Shown: positions 16,274 to 25,876 of the stretch, in pieces
Layout: each line of letters begins with the position of its first letter
Position numbering within the stretch: position 1 is the stretch's first letter
Origin: Tolypothrix bouteillei VB521301
Lineage (GTDB): Bacteria > Cyanobacteriota > Cyanobacteriia > Cyanobacteriales > Nostocaceae
Direction: 5' to 3'
Length of the DNA: 64,000 bases
NCBI RefSeq assembly: GCF_000760695.4
Contig: NZ_JHEG04000001.1
Span: forward strand, 3,940,452-4,004,451
The notes under the pieces: model-generated
Databases searched by the model: none
Told to the model about the DNA's origin: nothing
What the model saw: the letters and a program-made list of their open reading frames with translations, nothing else
Position numbers and translations under genes: made by a program

Positions 16274-18106
16274 TTAAAGCCTCTTTAGTAATTCATCAGC
16301 TACGCGGAAGGAATTTGCTTGGATAGTCAGGGTAGGGTTAGCACTCCCTGATGTTGGCATGAAAGAACCATCAGTCACATAGAGGTTATCAAAATCCCAA
16401 GCACGGCAATTTGGGTCTAACACCGAGTCATTGCGATCGCTTCCAAAGCGTGCTCCACCCAGAATATGATTGGCAATACGTGCAATTCCATTAGGTGCTT
16501 GATACACTCCGCCATGTCCTTCAATTTGCAACTTCTCACCGTTAAGATCGGCGGAGTGTTCCAACACTTGGCGACAACAGAGTGCTATTTCATTCATTAA
16601 GAATCGGTCGTGGGAATGCCATGTCTTTCTAATAAATGCAACAGGAAGACCCCATTTATCTTTAATAGAGGGATGAAGTTCGATGCGGTTGCGCTTTAAA
16701 GGGACTTGGTTTGCCATAAAACTGACAGATAATCCTTTCCCCACCGTGTTGTCCAAGAAGTTCGCCAATCGATCGCCAACTAAATCGGTATCTTCAATAA
16801 AACCTTTCCAAAGAGTATCGAGGTCCGTACTGCGGTGAGTCCGAGCCAGCGAAACGGGTAACGCTCTGTCTGAAGTATTGTTGTAGATAGCAGCCCCAGC
16901 CCAGAGTCCCCGACTTTTGATAAACTCTTCTGTCGCACAGCAGTCGATAGCCCAGTCAGCATCCAGAGCAATTGATTTATCACTGCGCTTTGGTACGATC
17001 GCACTTGCACCGCCAAAGCAGTGAGTGAGGAAGTATTTACCAAGGAGATCGTTTTGATGAATGCGACGACCAAACTCTTGAGGGTCGTGTAACGCGGAGA
17101 TTTGTAACAATCGGACTGATTCAATTGCCGAACATGCGACAATAACTAACTTGCCTTCAACAGAACGCTCTTTCCCACTCGGATCGAAATACACTACTCG
17201 ATTCACTTTCGCTCCCTGACACTCCAAGCGAGCAACAAAACAATTCGGTCTGATTTCAAAGTTGGGATTGTTGGCGATCGGGCTTAACAGCGATACCCAA
17301 GTGTTGGATTTCAGCCCTAAAGGACATCCATAACGGTTGACATAGCTCGTTTTAATTGTCTCCGGATCGCTAGGAACCTTACGTCCGCTCGGTTCGTGAT
17401 CGCGAGTAATCACTGCCAAAGGAGTGCGGTAGGGTAAGGCTGGTTCTTTATTTCCCGTGGTTTTGCCCAGCCATTCCATACCTATTTTTGCATAACTGCT
17501 AATAGGGTTTGGTTCTAGAGGTGGTTGATAGTTATCGCTGCTGAAAGGTTTGAGTTGGTTTTGTCGAGTCCCGTTAATACCTACCAAACGTTCGGCTTTG
17601 GCGTAGTATGGTTCCAAATCTTCATAACTAATTGCCCAATCTCTCGCTTCCGTTTGAACATCGCCGTTGGGGTCTTCCTTCAAATCCGCGCGTCCGGCGT
17701 TGAAGCTTTGCAAGCGCAAATCTAGAGGGGTAAATCTTAAAGAGACAGCACCATAGAGTTGAGTTCCACCACCAACCACTTGCGCCGTATAACCTTCAAT
17801 CGTGGCAAGTTGGTTTCCATTGTCTTCATAAATATGGGGTTCATCATTAATATCAGGTTCTACGTGGCTGGAGTAAAATGCTTCACCCTTATTAGCAACA
17901 TCATGCTTAATGCGTTTTGCCGGTCCATCAGCAAACAGTTCGTCGCGTTTGAAATCACTCAACCCGTCAGGATTTTGATACTGCGGTTTTAACAGCGGAC
18001 CTTTTTCTAGTATGAGTACAGACTTTCCTGCTTGGACTAATGTGTGGGCGATAGGCGCACCGCCAGCACCACTTCCAATTATGACGACATCAAATTGTGT
18101 TTGCAT
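16274..18106 (-). CDS. GMC-family FAD-dependent oxidoreductase
   Basis: 610 residues. The N-terminal VVIIGSGAGGAPIAHTLVQA is the FAD dinucleotide loop, followed by the VLILEKGP strand. The C-terminal domain has ANHILGGARFGSDRNDSVLD and NLYVTDGSFMPTSGSANPTL, which contain the conserved catalytic His and the Asn of GMC enzymes. Members oxidise alcohols or sugars (glucose, choline, cellobiose, gluconate). No signal peptide or twin-arginine motif, so probably cytoplasmic. The preceding gene encodes a gluconate-2-dehydrogenase-subunit-3-like protein, the usual small partner of membrane or periplasmic GMC dehydrogenases. Fourteen bases separate the two genes. Confidence 0.93.
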   Translation of the reverse strand: MQTQFDVVIIGSGAGGAPIAHTLVQAGKSVLILEKGPLLKPQYQNPDGLSDFKRDELFADGPAKRIKHDVANKGEAFYSSHVEPDINDEPHIYEDNGNQLATIEGYTAQVVGGGTQLYGAVSLRFTPLDLRLQSFNAGRADLKEDPNGDVQTEARDWAISYEDLEPYYAKAERLVGINGTRQNQLKPFSSDNYQPPLEPNPISSYAKIGMEWLGKTTGNKEPALPYRTPLAVITRDHEPSGRKVPSDPETIKTSYVNRYGCPLGLKSNTWVSLLSPIANNPNFEIRPNCFVARLECQGAKVNRVVYFDPSGKERSVEGKLVIVACSAIESVRLLQISALHDPQEFGRRIHQNDLLGKYFLTHCFGGASAIVPKRSDKSIALDADWAIDCCATEEFIKSRGLWAGAAIYNNTSDRALPVSLARTHRSTDLDTLWKGFIEDTDLVGDRLANFLDNTVGKGLSVSFMANQVPLKRNRIELHPSIKDKWGLPVAFIRKTWHSHDRFLMNEIALCCRQVLEHSADLNGEKLQIEGHGGVYQAPNGIARIANHILGGARFGSDRNDSVLDPNCRAWDFDNLYVTDGSFMPTSGSANPTLTIQANSFRVADELLKRL

Positions 18107-18120
18107 AAAATAATACTTGT

Positions 18121-19194
18121 TTAACCGTGATAATCGCTATTAATACCAAGGGGTTTTTCAATGGATCTGCGCCAGTCAAAGAGGGTTGTTCCATTTTCAT
18201 CGCGCAACCTTTCCGCTAGATATGCCCACCCAGCAGCACCAACATTACCGCCATATTTAGGATGAGCAAAAGCACCCGTGTAGGTGTGACGGCGTAACAA
18301 TCTCAGGAAGTGAAGGGGGCTATTGTATTTGCTTTTGTCCCAACCATTGACGTTGTCCGTTGACATCTCTTTGTACAGTTCAACGTACATTTCGCGAGGC
18401 ATTTCATTTGGATCTACAAAAGGATTGCGCTGTCGGAGAACGCGATCGATTTGTTCGAGGCAAATTTTGTAGTCAACGAGGTAGTGGTTTTCTTCTCGTG
18501 CCAATATATTATCGATGAAATTTGTTGCGCCAACAGATTCATCTAATTTATAGGCATAGGGGACTTGGGTCTCTGCATCTTGACGGTCTAAAGAGTTGTA
18601 ATAACGGTTGACAAAGTTTTGTCCTTCTTCAGTACGAAATGGCAAAATGTGTTCTACTAACCGTCCCAAAAGGTCATATTCCCAATCATCAAAATTAAGT
18701 GGTTGAGTGCAAAAATCGGTGAAAAAGCGAGACCATTCTTTACCGTTGTCGAGAATTGTCCTTTGAGGGTTAATTGGATCGGGAATTGCTTGATTATCGA
18801 TAATGAATTTGTATGTATGAACTTCACCTTTGGGTACGAGAACTGATACAGCATAATAGCTTGTAGGTTCTCCTAAAAATTTAATATTTTTTAAGGGAAT
18901 GGGTTCGTAAAGATTTGCAAATGTCCCGATGACAGCAACTTGATTTGGAGATGTTCCTCCCTGTTGTTGGTAAACAAATGTAACTCGGTTTCGGTCATAA
19001 TATTTCGTGGCATCTATGCCATCGCTGTAGGTGTCAACGATGGGGAAGCGCCATGACTCACTGATACGCGCTCGCACATCGTCATCTTTAAACTGACCGA
19101 AGTTATGGCGGGGGTCTGTATTTGTCCGAGCTAAAAACTTAGTGCAATGATTGAGTACGTACTGGTCATCTAGTTCTAAGATTTGAACAGACAT
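18121..19194 (-). CDS. E-set-like domain fused to gluconate 2-dehydrogenase subunit 3-like domain
   Basis: 357 residues. The N-terminal third (about 60-160) has NRVTFVYQQQGG, NQVAVIGTFANLYEPIPLKN and GEVHTYKFIIDNQAIPDPIN, a layout like the glycogen-binding/CBM48-type E-set domain. The C-terminal part has NRYYNSLDRQ, FIDNILAREENHYLVDYKIC and, near the end, FAHPKYGGNVGAAGWAYLAE, the hallmark of gluconate 2-dehydrogenase subunit 3. Usual subunit 3 proteins are shorter and carry a Tat signal; here there is none. It is the first gene of the four-gene set and probably the dedicated partner of the GMC enzyme. A sugar or sugar-acid substrate is suggested but not shown. Confidence 0.8.
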   Translation of the reverse strand: MSVQILELDDQYVLNHCTKFLARTNTDPRHNFGQFKDDDVRARISESWRFPIVDTYSDGIDATKYYDRNRVTFVYQQQGGTSPNQVAVIGTFANLYEPIPLKNIKFLGEPTSYYAVSVLVPKGEVHTYKFIIDNQAIPDPINPQRTILDNGKEWSRFFTDFCTQPLNFDDWEYDLLGRLVEHILPFRTEEGQNFVNRYYNSLDRQDAETQVPYAYKLDESVGATNFIDNILAREENHYLVDYKICLEQIDRVLRQRNPFVDPNEMPREMYVELYKEMSTDNVNGWDKSKYNSPLHFLRLLRRHTYTGAFAHPKYGGNVGAAGWAYLAERLRDENGTTLFDWRRSIEKPLGINSDYHG

Positions 19195-20289
19195 GACTTA
19201 ATAAATTCCTAATTAAATTTTATCTTTGTTTAACATTGTCAAAGAACCATAGTGGAATTTCTGGTACTCTCACAATATATGTTTTGTTTGATGCATAAAA
19301 CTATAGTACAAAGATTTATGCCTTGCCTGCGTTTTTTACATCATTTATATATGGATGTTAGTAAAGTCAGCTTATGCAGTTGTTTGCATTGAAGGGGTAA
19401 TTTTAAAATAAATATTAAATTTAGCCTATACATAGCAATGCTATTAGATTTATGAAATATTCCTTGTTGGGTGAGTATGGTCAGCCCTTTTGATGCAAAC
19501 AAATGAACTACTTAGCAGCAGGCTGAAACCCACTCCGAGATACCGAGGCAAAAATGAGGTCTCTGTACTATTGATGCTCCTCTATTCGATCTGGCTTTGC
19601 ACAACAGCATAGCGATGCGTAACACCGTTAGCATATCAAAAATAGTCAAGATTGTGCCTCAAGCAGAATATTGTTTTGCAGAATTCCTGTAACCCTTCTT
19701 GCATAAGGCTTATTTGAGCATACATTTCGGGGTTGTTTTTAGTACCAATCAATGAATGTATTGAAAGGGTTGGGTGATTATCTTTGTCCACCCCGTAGGT
19801 AAATTTAAAGCGAGCAATTTATTTCCCGTACTGACTCTTGCAACAAGGTTTGATGAATTAGCTTCATGAGTGACAATTAAAAAATCAGTAAATTTTGTCA
19901 ATATTACCAAGGGTAGAAAAATACGCAAACTTAAGTTTATGTATATTTACTAGGTTTTTTACAATCAGTATGAAGATAGTCTTAAACAGATCAAGTAAAA
20001 CCACGCAATTATTATTTTCAATTAAAATTATATTCTTTCAATATTCAAGAACGGAAATCAATTGGATATATAACTTGAAAGCCTTATGTAGTAATGTTTT
20101 TTGAACAAAGTTTACTAGAATTTTAAATCCATCCCAAGTTTTTATTTTTCTGATTAAATAGCTACATTCTTGTAGACAAATTTTTTAAGACGTGAGTAAT
20201 ATAAGTGACATAGAGCAGAAAGCGGATAACGACTCAACCTCTAGTTCCTAAATCTCTTAAAAAACTACAATAAAGGATAGCCAGCAAAG
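19195..20289. other. Long AT-rich divergent spacer
   Basis: 1,095 bases between the divergent oxidoreductase operon and a PEP-CTERM gene. No gene or RNA could be supported. Both promoters should be here. A plus-strand frame at 19895-20104 lacks a ribosome-binding site and any conserved feature. Confidence 0.5.
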
Positions 20290-20886
20290 ATGAAAAGCAC
20301 AATTTCAAAACTATTAGGTTCTGCACTGTTAACTACTGGAATCGTTTCTGCACTCGTTACCGCACCTGCTCATGCAGCTACCCTCGCTTGCTCAACCACA
20401 GTTGCTAGTAAGGTAACAGGTACTAGTGCTTGTGAATACAGTGACACTGCGGATCAAGATTTTTTGAATACCAATCCAATGACAGTAAACTCTGAAGCGT
20501 TCTTTGATTTTACTGATTGGACGTTTGGCGGCAAAATTAATGTAGATAAAGGTTATGCAGGTAAAGGAGAGGGACAATCTGGAACTTGGGATATTTCCAG
20601 TGTTTTCCAAAATACTTGGAATGATGTCATGCTCGTCTTCAAAAGCGGTAAAGATACCACACTTACTGGTTATATGGTTCAAGACGGCGTTACATCTGGT
20701 AGCTGGGACAGCCCATTTCTTACTAATAAAAATCCTAAAGATGTCTCTCACATCAGTGTTTACTACAGAAGTGGAGCTAAACCCCCTGTAACTCAGGTTC
20801 CAGAACCCGCAACCTTAATGGGTTTGGGTTTGGTCGCAGGCGGAATGGTCATTGCTCGCCGTCGCAAATCCAACCAGTCTGCATAA
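20290..20886 (+). CDS. PEP-CTERM sorting domain protein (198 aa)
   Basis: The N-terminus MKSTISKLLGSALLTTGIVS ending at AHA is a Sec signal peptide. The C-terminus has VPEPATLMGLGLVAGGMVIA followed by RRRKSNQS, the PEP-CTERM signal: the VPEP motif, one membrane segment and a basic tail. Such proteins are exported and processed by an exosortase, then kept on the cell surface. The mature part (about 31-165) has two Cys and an FDFTDWTFGGKINVDKG segment, a pattern often seen in beta-sandwich PEP-CTERM proteins. AAAGGA precedes the ATG. No exosortase gene lies in the window. Confidence 0.88.
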   Translation: MKSTISKLLGSALLTTGIVSALVTAPAHAATLACSTTVASKVTGTSACEYSDTADQDFLNTNPMTVNSEAFFDFTDWTFGGKINVDKGYAGKGEGQSGTWDISSVFQNTWNDVMLVFKSGKDTTLTGYMVQDGVTSGSWDSPFLTNKNPKDVSHISVYYRSGAKPPVTQVPEPATLMGLGLVAGGMVIARRRKSNQSA

Positions 20887-21201
20887 AATTTGGGCAAACA
20901 GTCTTTTAGAGGATGTCTGAGAAGCCTCAAATTTTATGCACGATTCCCCCAACATTCCTTTAAAAGGATAGGAAAATATTGAGCTTATGGGATATTGGAG
21001 ACTTGGCTTAGTTTTCAATAATCCCACACCTCCTTGAGGTGTGGGATTGTCAAATTTAGTAACTCTAGGGTGCGGAATGTGAGTTAAAATATTACTAGTA
21101 CATGAAGGCAGAAGTCTGCTCGTCAGAGTGCAGAAGGCGCAAAGGTAGAACGTAAGCTTTTAGTTTGTTATTAATGGTTGCCTTATTTATGCCGTGCTGT
21201 A
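20887..21201. repeat. Spacer with perfect 13-bp hairpin and a dispersed repeat copy
   Basis: AATCCCACACCTC-CTT-GAGGTGTGGGATT (21020-21048) is a perfect hairpin. It is followed at 21057-21100 by TAGTAACTCTAGGGTGCGGA and onward, whose near-copy lies at 22606-22648. Together they look like an end of an IS200/IS605-type or related miniature element. No coding sequence. Confidence 0.55.
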
Positions 21202-21579
21202 CTAGTACACTAAGTTTCCAGTGCCGCGCAACTGACGTAAGGAATTGATACAATACGGACAGTCACAACTAAATAATCGAATGGCAGCGTTGCTTTCCTC
21301 CTCGGTAAAGTTCAGCATGGCGATATTCTGGTCTGATTTTCCTGTAGTAATAGTTGTTGAGCTTACAGGCGGAGCACCTGGCTTTCTTTCTGAATCTTTA
21401 ATGCAAACAAGAGTATAGTTACCGTGCGGATGAGTGATGCAGGTACGACCATCGTTAGTATGCATTAATCGCTGTGTCATGCCAGCAGCATGGGCAGGAT
21501 TGATGATTGCCAGTGTAGACATTAGCGACGTAAAAATTGTAGAACTGGAGAGCAAATTCAGTACAAGTTTTCTGTTCAT
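21202..21579 (-). CDS. Small secreted hypothetical protein
   Basis: 125 residues. The N-terminus MNRKLVLNLLSSSTIFTSLM and onward to NPAHA is a signal peptide with an AHA cleavage site. The mature part is about 95 residues with five Cys, including a CDCPYC motif near the C-terminus (FSCDCPYCINSLRQL) and an earlier pair in RTCITHPHGNYTLVCIKD. Disulfides or a metal site are possible. No family recognised. It lies alone between repeat-rich spacers. Confidence 0.65.
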   Translation of the reverse strand: MNRKLVLNLLSSSTIFTSLMSTLAIINPAHAAGMTQRLMHTNDGRTCITHPHGNYTLVCIKDSERKPGAPPVSSTTITTGKSDQNIAMLNFTEEESNAAIRLFSCDCPYCINSLRQLRGTGNLVY

Positions 21580-21936
21580 AGGTTTTCTTGAGAGGGCGTA
21601 TGACCGCTTAGATTATTCGATTCACTATCTAAAGATCAAGTGAATTTTTTCCTATAATAACTAGTTTGACAATACTCATTACAAGAAAGTTTCTATCTCC
21701 ACTTATACTTATTAAATCTGAGCCTTAAAAATAAGAAAATTCTTATAAAATTTCTAAAAATAAGAAAATTCTTATTTTAAATTGAAATTAAAATTCAACC
21801 AAATTATCATCAATGTTGTCTTGTCAAATATTTTGCTGTATATTCACTTTATAAGTATTAGGATGAGCAAAGTTTGCCCACCCTAAAGACCAATCATTTT
21901 CTCACAGGTTTTACAAATTTGGGAACTTTCGATAGC
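21580..21936. other. AT-rich spacer with duplicated hairpin
   Basis: A 20-base motif TAAAAATAAGAAAATTCTTA occurs twice in tandem; the second copy (21757-21778) extends to a perfect inverted repeat of AAAATAAGAA. No gene seen. It could end transcription in either direction. Confidence 0.5.
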
Positions 21937-22361
21937 TTAGTGCTGAAACCGCTGTAGGAGAACTTGTGTTCGCTGATAGCCTTGAGTATTTCCTTGCTGT
22001 TGAAACAGACTTGCAGCTTGCTGTAAATCAGCAACGGCACTGTGTTTATCTCCTAAAGCATATTGTGCCAATCCCCGGTTACCGTAAGCATCAGCTAGGT
22101 TGGGATTGATGTTCAATGCCTGGACTCGGCGATCGCTTGCTGATATTTTCCTTGTCTGAAATTGGCAAGTCCCAAATTGTAATAGCTATCTACAAACGTC
22201 GGATCGATTTTGATTGTCCGCTTAAAATCGGCGATCGCTGTTTGGATGTCTCCGAGTTGAGCATAAGCAGTTCCCCGACTGCTATAAGCATCCGCATATT
22301 TAGGGTTTAGCTGTAGCGCTCGGTCAAAATCTGTTATGGCTGATTTTAAATCTCCTAAGTA
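21937..22361 (-). pseudogene. TPR-repeat protein, truncated and frameshifted
   Basis: On the minus strand the 5' part encodes LGDLKSAITDFDRALQLNPK and ADAYSSRGTAYAQLGDIQTA, then DPTFVDSYYNLGLANFRQGK, which are canonical TPR units. At about 22120-22130 the frame ends in a stop; a one-base shift restores ALNINPNLADAYGNRGLAQY and a final repeat to the stop at 21937. There is no start: the left part of the gene is replaced at 22361 by an IS200/IS605-like end. Hence a dead gene. Confidence 0.8.
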
Positions 22362-22664
22362 AGCTTACCCCCGGCTGAAGCTCGGGGGCATTCGTCCTTT
22401 CGCCCAGAATCGTTGGTTTTCAGTAGCCCTAAGAACTAGCGGTTGGATTCCCGTTCGGGTCTTGCAACACCAATCCTTGAACCTCGAGGCTGGCTTACAT
22501 CAGAATATCCCCGTATACTGAGGTAGATACACGGAATGTTCTCAACTACATCTATCCTAAACGGCTTCAAGCATAATTTGGAGAGGTTCCCGCTATATCG
22601 ATTTTTAGTAACTCTGGGGTACGGAATGTGAATTAAAATAGTATTAGGTAACAAGTGAAACCTC
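22362..22664. mobile_element. IS200/IS605-like terminal fragment
   Basis: At 22368-22388 the sequence CCCCCGGCTGAAGCTCGGGGG folds into a hairpin with a bulged T, the form recognised by TnpA of IS200/IS605 elements. The rest (to about 22605) carries no intact tnpA or tnpB. The right side ends in the repeat 22606-22648 shared with 21057-21100. A decayed insertion that broke the TPR gene is the simplest reading. Confidence 0.55.
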
Positions 22665-23264
22665 ATGGCATACAGCGATTTTACCGTTGGTAAAGTTAAG
22701 CAGACATTTGGAATTCAGACAATTGAAGGTGTAACATTTTTCCCTGAAATTCCTCCAGTTGCACCAACTTCTACGTTATTGGAGGTATTATCAGAAAATC
22801 TTCCACTTGCGGTTGCGCTACCAAGTGAAAAAGCAAAATCTGAACTACTCATTAGCCCAATTTTGGTTGAAGTTAGAAAGTATCTCAAGCGACAAATCAG
22901 CTTATTTTCAGGGCAGGAATTTACAGTTAATCCTGAACTTGGACTATCGGGAGTGTGTGATTTTCTAATTAGTCGGTCGCCCGAACAATTAGAAGTTGAG
23001 TCTCCGGTTGTTGTGTTGGTAGAAGCGAAAAAAGCAGATATTAACAGTGGTATGGGACAATGTATGGCAGAAATGGTTGCAGTACAACAATTTAATCAGC
23101 AAGCAGGAGAAGAATCATTACCTATTTACGGTTGTGTTAGTAACGGATTATTATGGCGATTTCTCAAACTTGAACAAAAACAAATAACAGTGGATTTTAA
23201 AGATTATTCCTTAGAGCCTGTATCTGACCTGCTAGGTAAACTGGTTTGGATGTGCGGGAGTTAA
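22665..23264 (+). CDS. PD-(D/E)XK-like hypothetical protein
   Basis: 199 residues. The core motif is GVCDFLISRSPEQLEVESPV followed by VVLVEAKKAD: an Asp, a strand, and the E-A-K triad near residues 102-125 of PD-(D/E)XK nucleases. Before it, SGQEFTVNPELGLSG provides the usual preceding strand. It resembles a group of cyanobacterial proteins of about 200 residues related to restriction-type nucleases of unknown target. The phrase SLPIYGCVSNGLLWRFLKLE near 165 is also characteristic of that group. No methylase or toxin-antitoxin partner is adjacent. A repeat (22606-22648) lies directly before its start. Confidence 0.7.
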   Translation: MAYSDFTVGKVKQTFGIQTIEGVTFFPEIPPVAPTSTLLEVLSENLPLAVALPSEKAKSELLISPILVEVRKYLKRQISLFSGQEFTVNPELGLSGVCDFLISRSPEQLEVESPVVVLVEAKKADINSGMGQCMAEMVAVQQFNQQAGEESLPIYGCVSNGLLWRFLKLEQKQITVDFKDYSLEPVSDLLGKLVWMCGS

Positions 23265-24048
23265 TAACTTATATTAATAGAAGTAATGACGACCATCTTC
23301 ATTAGGCAACGCGGCTTCAGTGATGCTGAAGTAGAAAGGAGCGCGTTGGAATTTGTAAACCAACTTGAGTGAAGCTCTGACGGGTAAATCTCCTGCTGAT
23401 TGCCCTGCAAAAACGCACTATAATCTGCTGCTTTGCAAAGAATCATAGTTTTCTTTGCCTAACTTCTCATATCTATAAAATATGAAAAATTAGGCAGGAT
23501 AACTGTCAACTTTTAAAAATAAAAATTTTGCTGTTTTTATACCTACAACCCCACTATGTCATTTCCCTTTCCACAGGTATTTCGGTGGCTACCCTATTCT
23601 GCCGCTGCAACGACTTGTCTGGCTGTTGCCCCCGACCGCTGGCTTCGCGGTATCAGTGAGCTAAAAACCATAGAAGAATTTCTATGCATACAAAAACTTT
23701 TTTCTTGAGGAATCGGTAAGTATTACTACTCAAACTAGCGTAAAATTAAGAATATTCTCATGATATAACGATTACAATTTAGTTTTTCAGAGTTTGAAGT
23801 TGCTCGGCAATCATTCTCGGCAGTCTGTTGTTGAGACTTCTTTGAGTGCGCGATAAGCCGGGTACGGCTTGCGCCAAAGGCGATCGCAGATGTTAGATTC
23901 CATTCTCCATCTGACTCTTATCTATAAGCAATCCTTATCTATGAAATGGGTTGCTTCTAGTTCTTTCGATCTACTGTTCATTTACCTCCCTTAACTCTTT
24001 AAAGTTCATTTATCGCAATACTCCTCATCCGAGGAGAAGGAGACATTC
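23265..24048. other. Long spacer upstream of sbtA with gene remnants
   Basis: 784 bases. The minus-strand frame 23425-23274 reads AGDLPVRASLKLVYKFQRAP and then FYFSITEAALPNEDGRHYFY to a stop, without a start, and looks like the C-terminal relic of a lost gene. A 50-codon plus-strand frame at 23555-23707 has no ribosome-binding site. The sbtA promoter must lie to the right, but no LysR-type (CmpR/CcmR) box could be identified with confidence. Confidence 0.45.
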
Positions 24049-25164
24049 GTGGATTTTTTGTCCAATTTTTTAATGGACTTCGTTAAGCAGTTGCAGTCCC
24101 CAACACTCAGCTTTTTGATTGGTGGTATGGTGATTGCCGCCCTCGGTAGCCAACTGCAAATTCCAGAGTCAATTTGTAAGATCATCGTCTTCATGCTGCT
24201 CACCAAAATCGGTCTGACCGGTGGTATGGCGATCCGCAATTCCAACCTAACAGAGATGGTGTTACCCGCAGCGTTTTCTGTAACATTAGGAATTCTTATT
24301 GTATTCATCGCACGCTATACATTAGCCAAGCTGCCGAAGGTCAAAACCGTGGATGCGATCGCGACCGGGGGATTGTTTGGTGCCGTGAGTGGCTCTACTA
24401 TGGCTGCCGCCCTAACGCTCCTGGAAGAACAAAAAATCCAATACGAGGCATGGGCTGGCGCACTCTATCCCTTCATGGATATTCCAGCACTCGTAACTGC
24501 GATTGTGGTGGCCAACATTTATCTCAACAAGAAGAAGCGTAAAGAAGACCAGTATCTCGGCAAGCAGGCCGTTGCAGCAGGCAATTATCTCGAAAAGCCG
24601 GATTATCCCAGCAGCCGACAAGAATATCTCAGCAAGCAGCAGAGACCTGCGGATAATCGGGTCAAGATCTGGCCGATCGTGCAGGAAAGCCTCCAGGGTC
24701 CTGCCCTATCGGCAATGTTGCTCGGCGTTGCTCTTGGCCTGTTCGCCCAGCCGGAAACTGTCTATAAAAGCTTCTACGATCCCCTCTTCCGAGGATTGCT
24801 TTCGATCCTGATGCTGGTCATGGGTATGGAAGCTTGGTCAAGGATTGGCGAATTGCGTAAGGTGGCCCAGTGGTACGTCGTTTATAGCGTGGTGGCACCG
24901 CTGGTGCATGGGTTCATCGCCTTCGGTCTCGGTATGATTGCCCACTACGCTACAGGATTCAGCATGGGCGGTGTCGTGGTACTGGCCGTCATCGCCGCCT
25001 CTAGTTCAGACATCTCAGGACCACCCACGTTGCGAGCCGGTATTCCGTCGGCCAATCCCTCCGCCTACATAGGTGCCTCCACAGCCATCGGTACGCCCAT
25101 TGCGATCGGCTTGGCAATACCGCTTTTCCTCGGGCTTGCCCAGGCGCTGATGGGCAGCAGCTAA
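24049..25164 (+). CDS. sbtA: Sodium-dependent bicarbonate transporter SbtA
   Basis: 371 residues, typical SbtA length, from a GTG start preceded by AGGAG eight to twelve bases upstream. About ten membrane segments. The repeated helical hairpins LLTKIGLTGGMAIRNSNLTE, and the second-half ASSSDISGPPTLRAGIPSAN segment, hold the HCO3-/Na+ site. A hydrophilic cytoplasmic loop (about 170-210, rich in Lys and Gln) lies between the two halves. SbtA is a high-affinity, low-flux Na+/HCO3- symporter of the plasma membrane in the CO2-concentrating mechanism. It is followed by its regulator sbtB. GC content is clearly higher than in the flanks (35 of 60 bases in 24661-24720). Confidence 0.96.
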   Translation: MDFLSNFLMDFVKQLQSPTLSFLIGGMVIAALGSQLQIPESICKIIVFMLLTKIGLTGGMAIRNSNLTEMVLPAAFSVTLGILIVFIARYTLAKLPKVKTVDAIATGGLFGAVSGSTMAAALTLLEEQKIQYEAWAGALYPFMDIPALVTAIVVANIYLNKKKRKEDQYLGKQAVAAGNYLEKPDYPSSRQEYLSKQQRPADNRVKIWPIVQESLQGPALSAMLLGVALGLFAQPETVYKSFYDPLFRGLLSILMLVMGMEAWSRIGELRKVAQWYVVYSVVAPLVHGFIAFGLGMIAHYATGFSMGGVVVLAVIAASSSDISGPPTLRAGIPSANPSAYIGASTAIGTPIAIGLAIPLFLGLAQALMGSS

Positions 25165-25223
25165 TCTCCAAACGGGTCGCGGTCTGTTGGCGCTCCTTTG
25201 GCTCGGCAGACCAAGTAGATTAA

Positions 25224-25595
<372 letters not shown>

Positions 25596-25614
25596 ATCGA
25601 GACGACGCAGACAC

Positions 25615-25643
25615 AAAAAGCCGGGTCACGACCCCGGCTTTTT
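25615..25643 (+). terminator. Strong rho-independent terminator of sbtAB
   Basis: AAAAAGCCGGG, seven-base loop, CCCGGCTTTTT: a perfect GC-rich stem with U-tract, 20 bases after the sbtB stop. Confidence 0.9.
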
Positions 25644-25770
25644 GGTAGCCGTTACTTAAAACGTTAGTCGATTTAGATGATGCCCAAGCGGAGAAGCCGA
25701 GCGTGATTCAAGATCATCTCAACACCTATTCGCCCGCGTCACTCACTGACAACTAAGCTTGTCTCGATCC

Positions 25771-25813
25771 AGGCAACCGCATCCAAAGCATGACCATCTT
25801 CGAGCGGTTGCCT
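25771..25813. repeat. Inverted repeat upstream of the antiporter gene
   Basis: AGGCAACCGC and GCGGTTGCCT are exact reverse complements 23 bases apart, 64 bases before the antiporter start. Could be a regulatory hairpin, an operator or an attenuator. Confidence 0.45.
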
Positions 25814-25876
25814 TTGTCATAACTGCCCGCAGTTTTATGACTTCCTCAGACCCTTAATTTTCATCGTTTTAAACTC

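Noticed and set aside
23555..23707. 50-codon plus-strand frame MSFPFPQVFRWLPYSAA
   Set aside because: No ribosome-binding site and no similarity recognised; a chance frame cannot be excluded.
23765..23900. Possible tRNA or structured RNA upstream of sbtA
   Set aside because: No cloverleaf with a T-loop GTTCGA and matching acceptor stem could be built.
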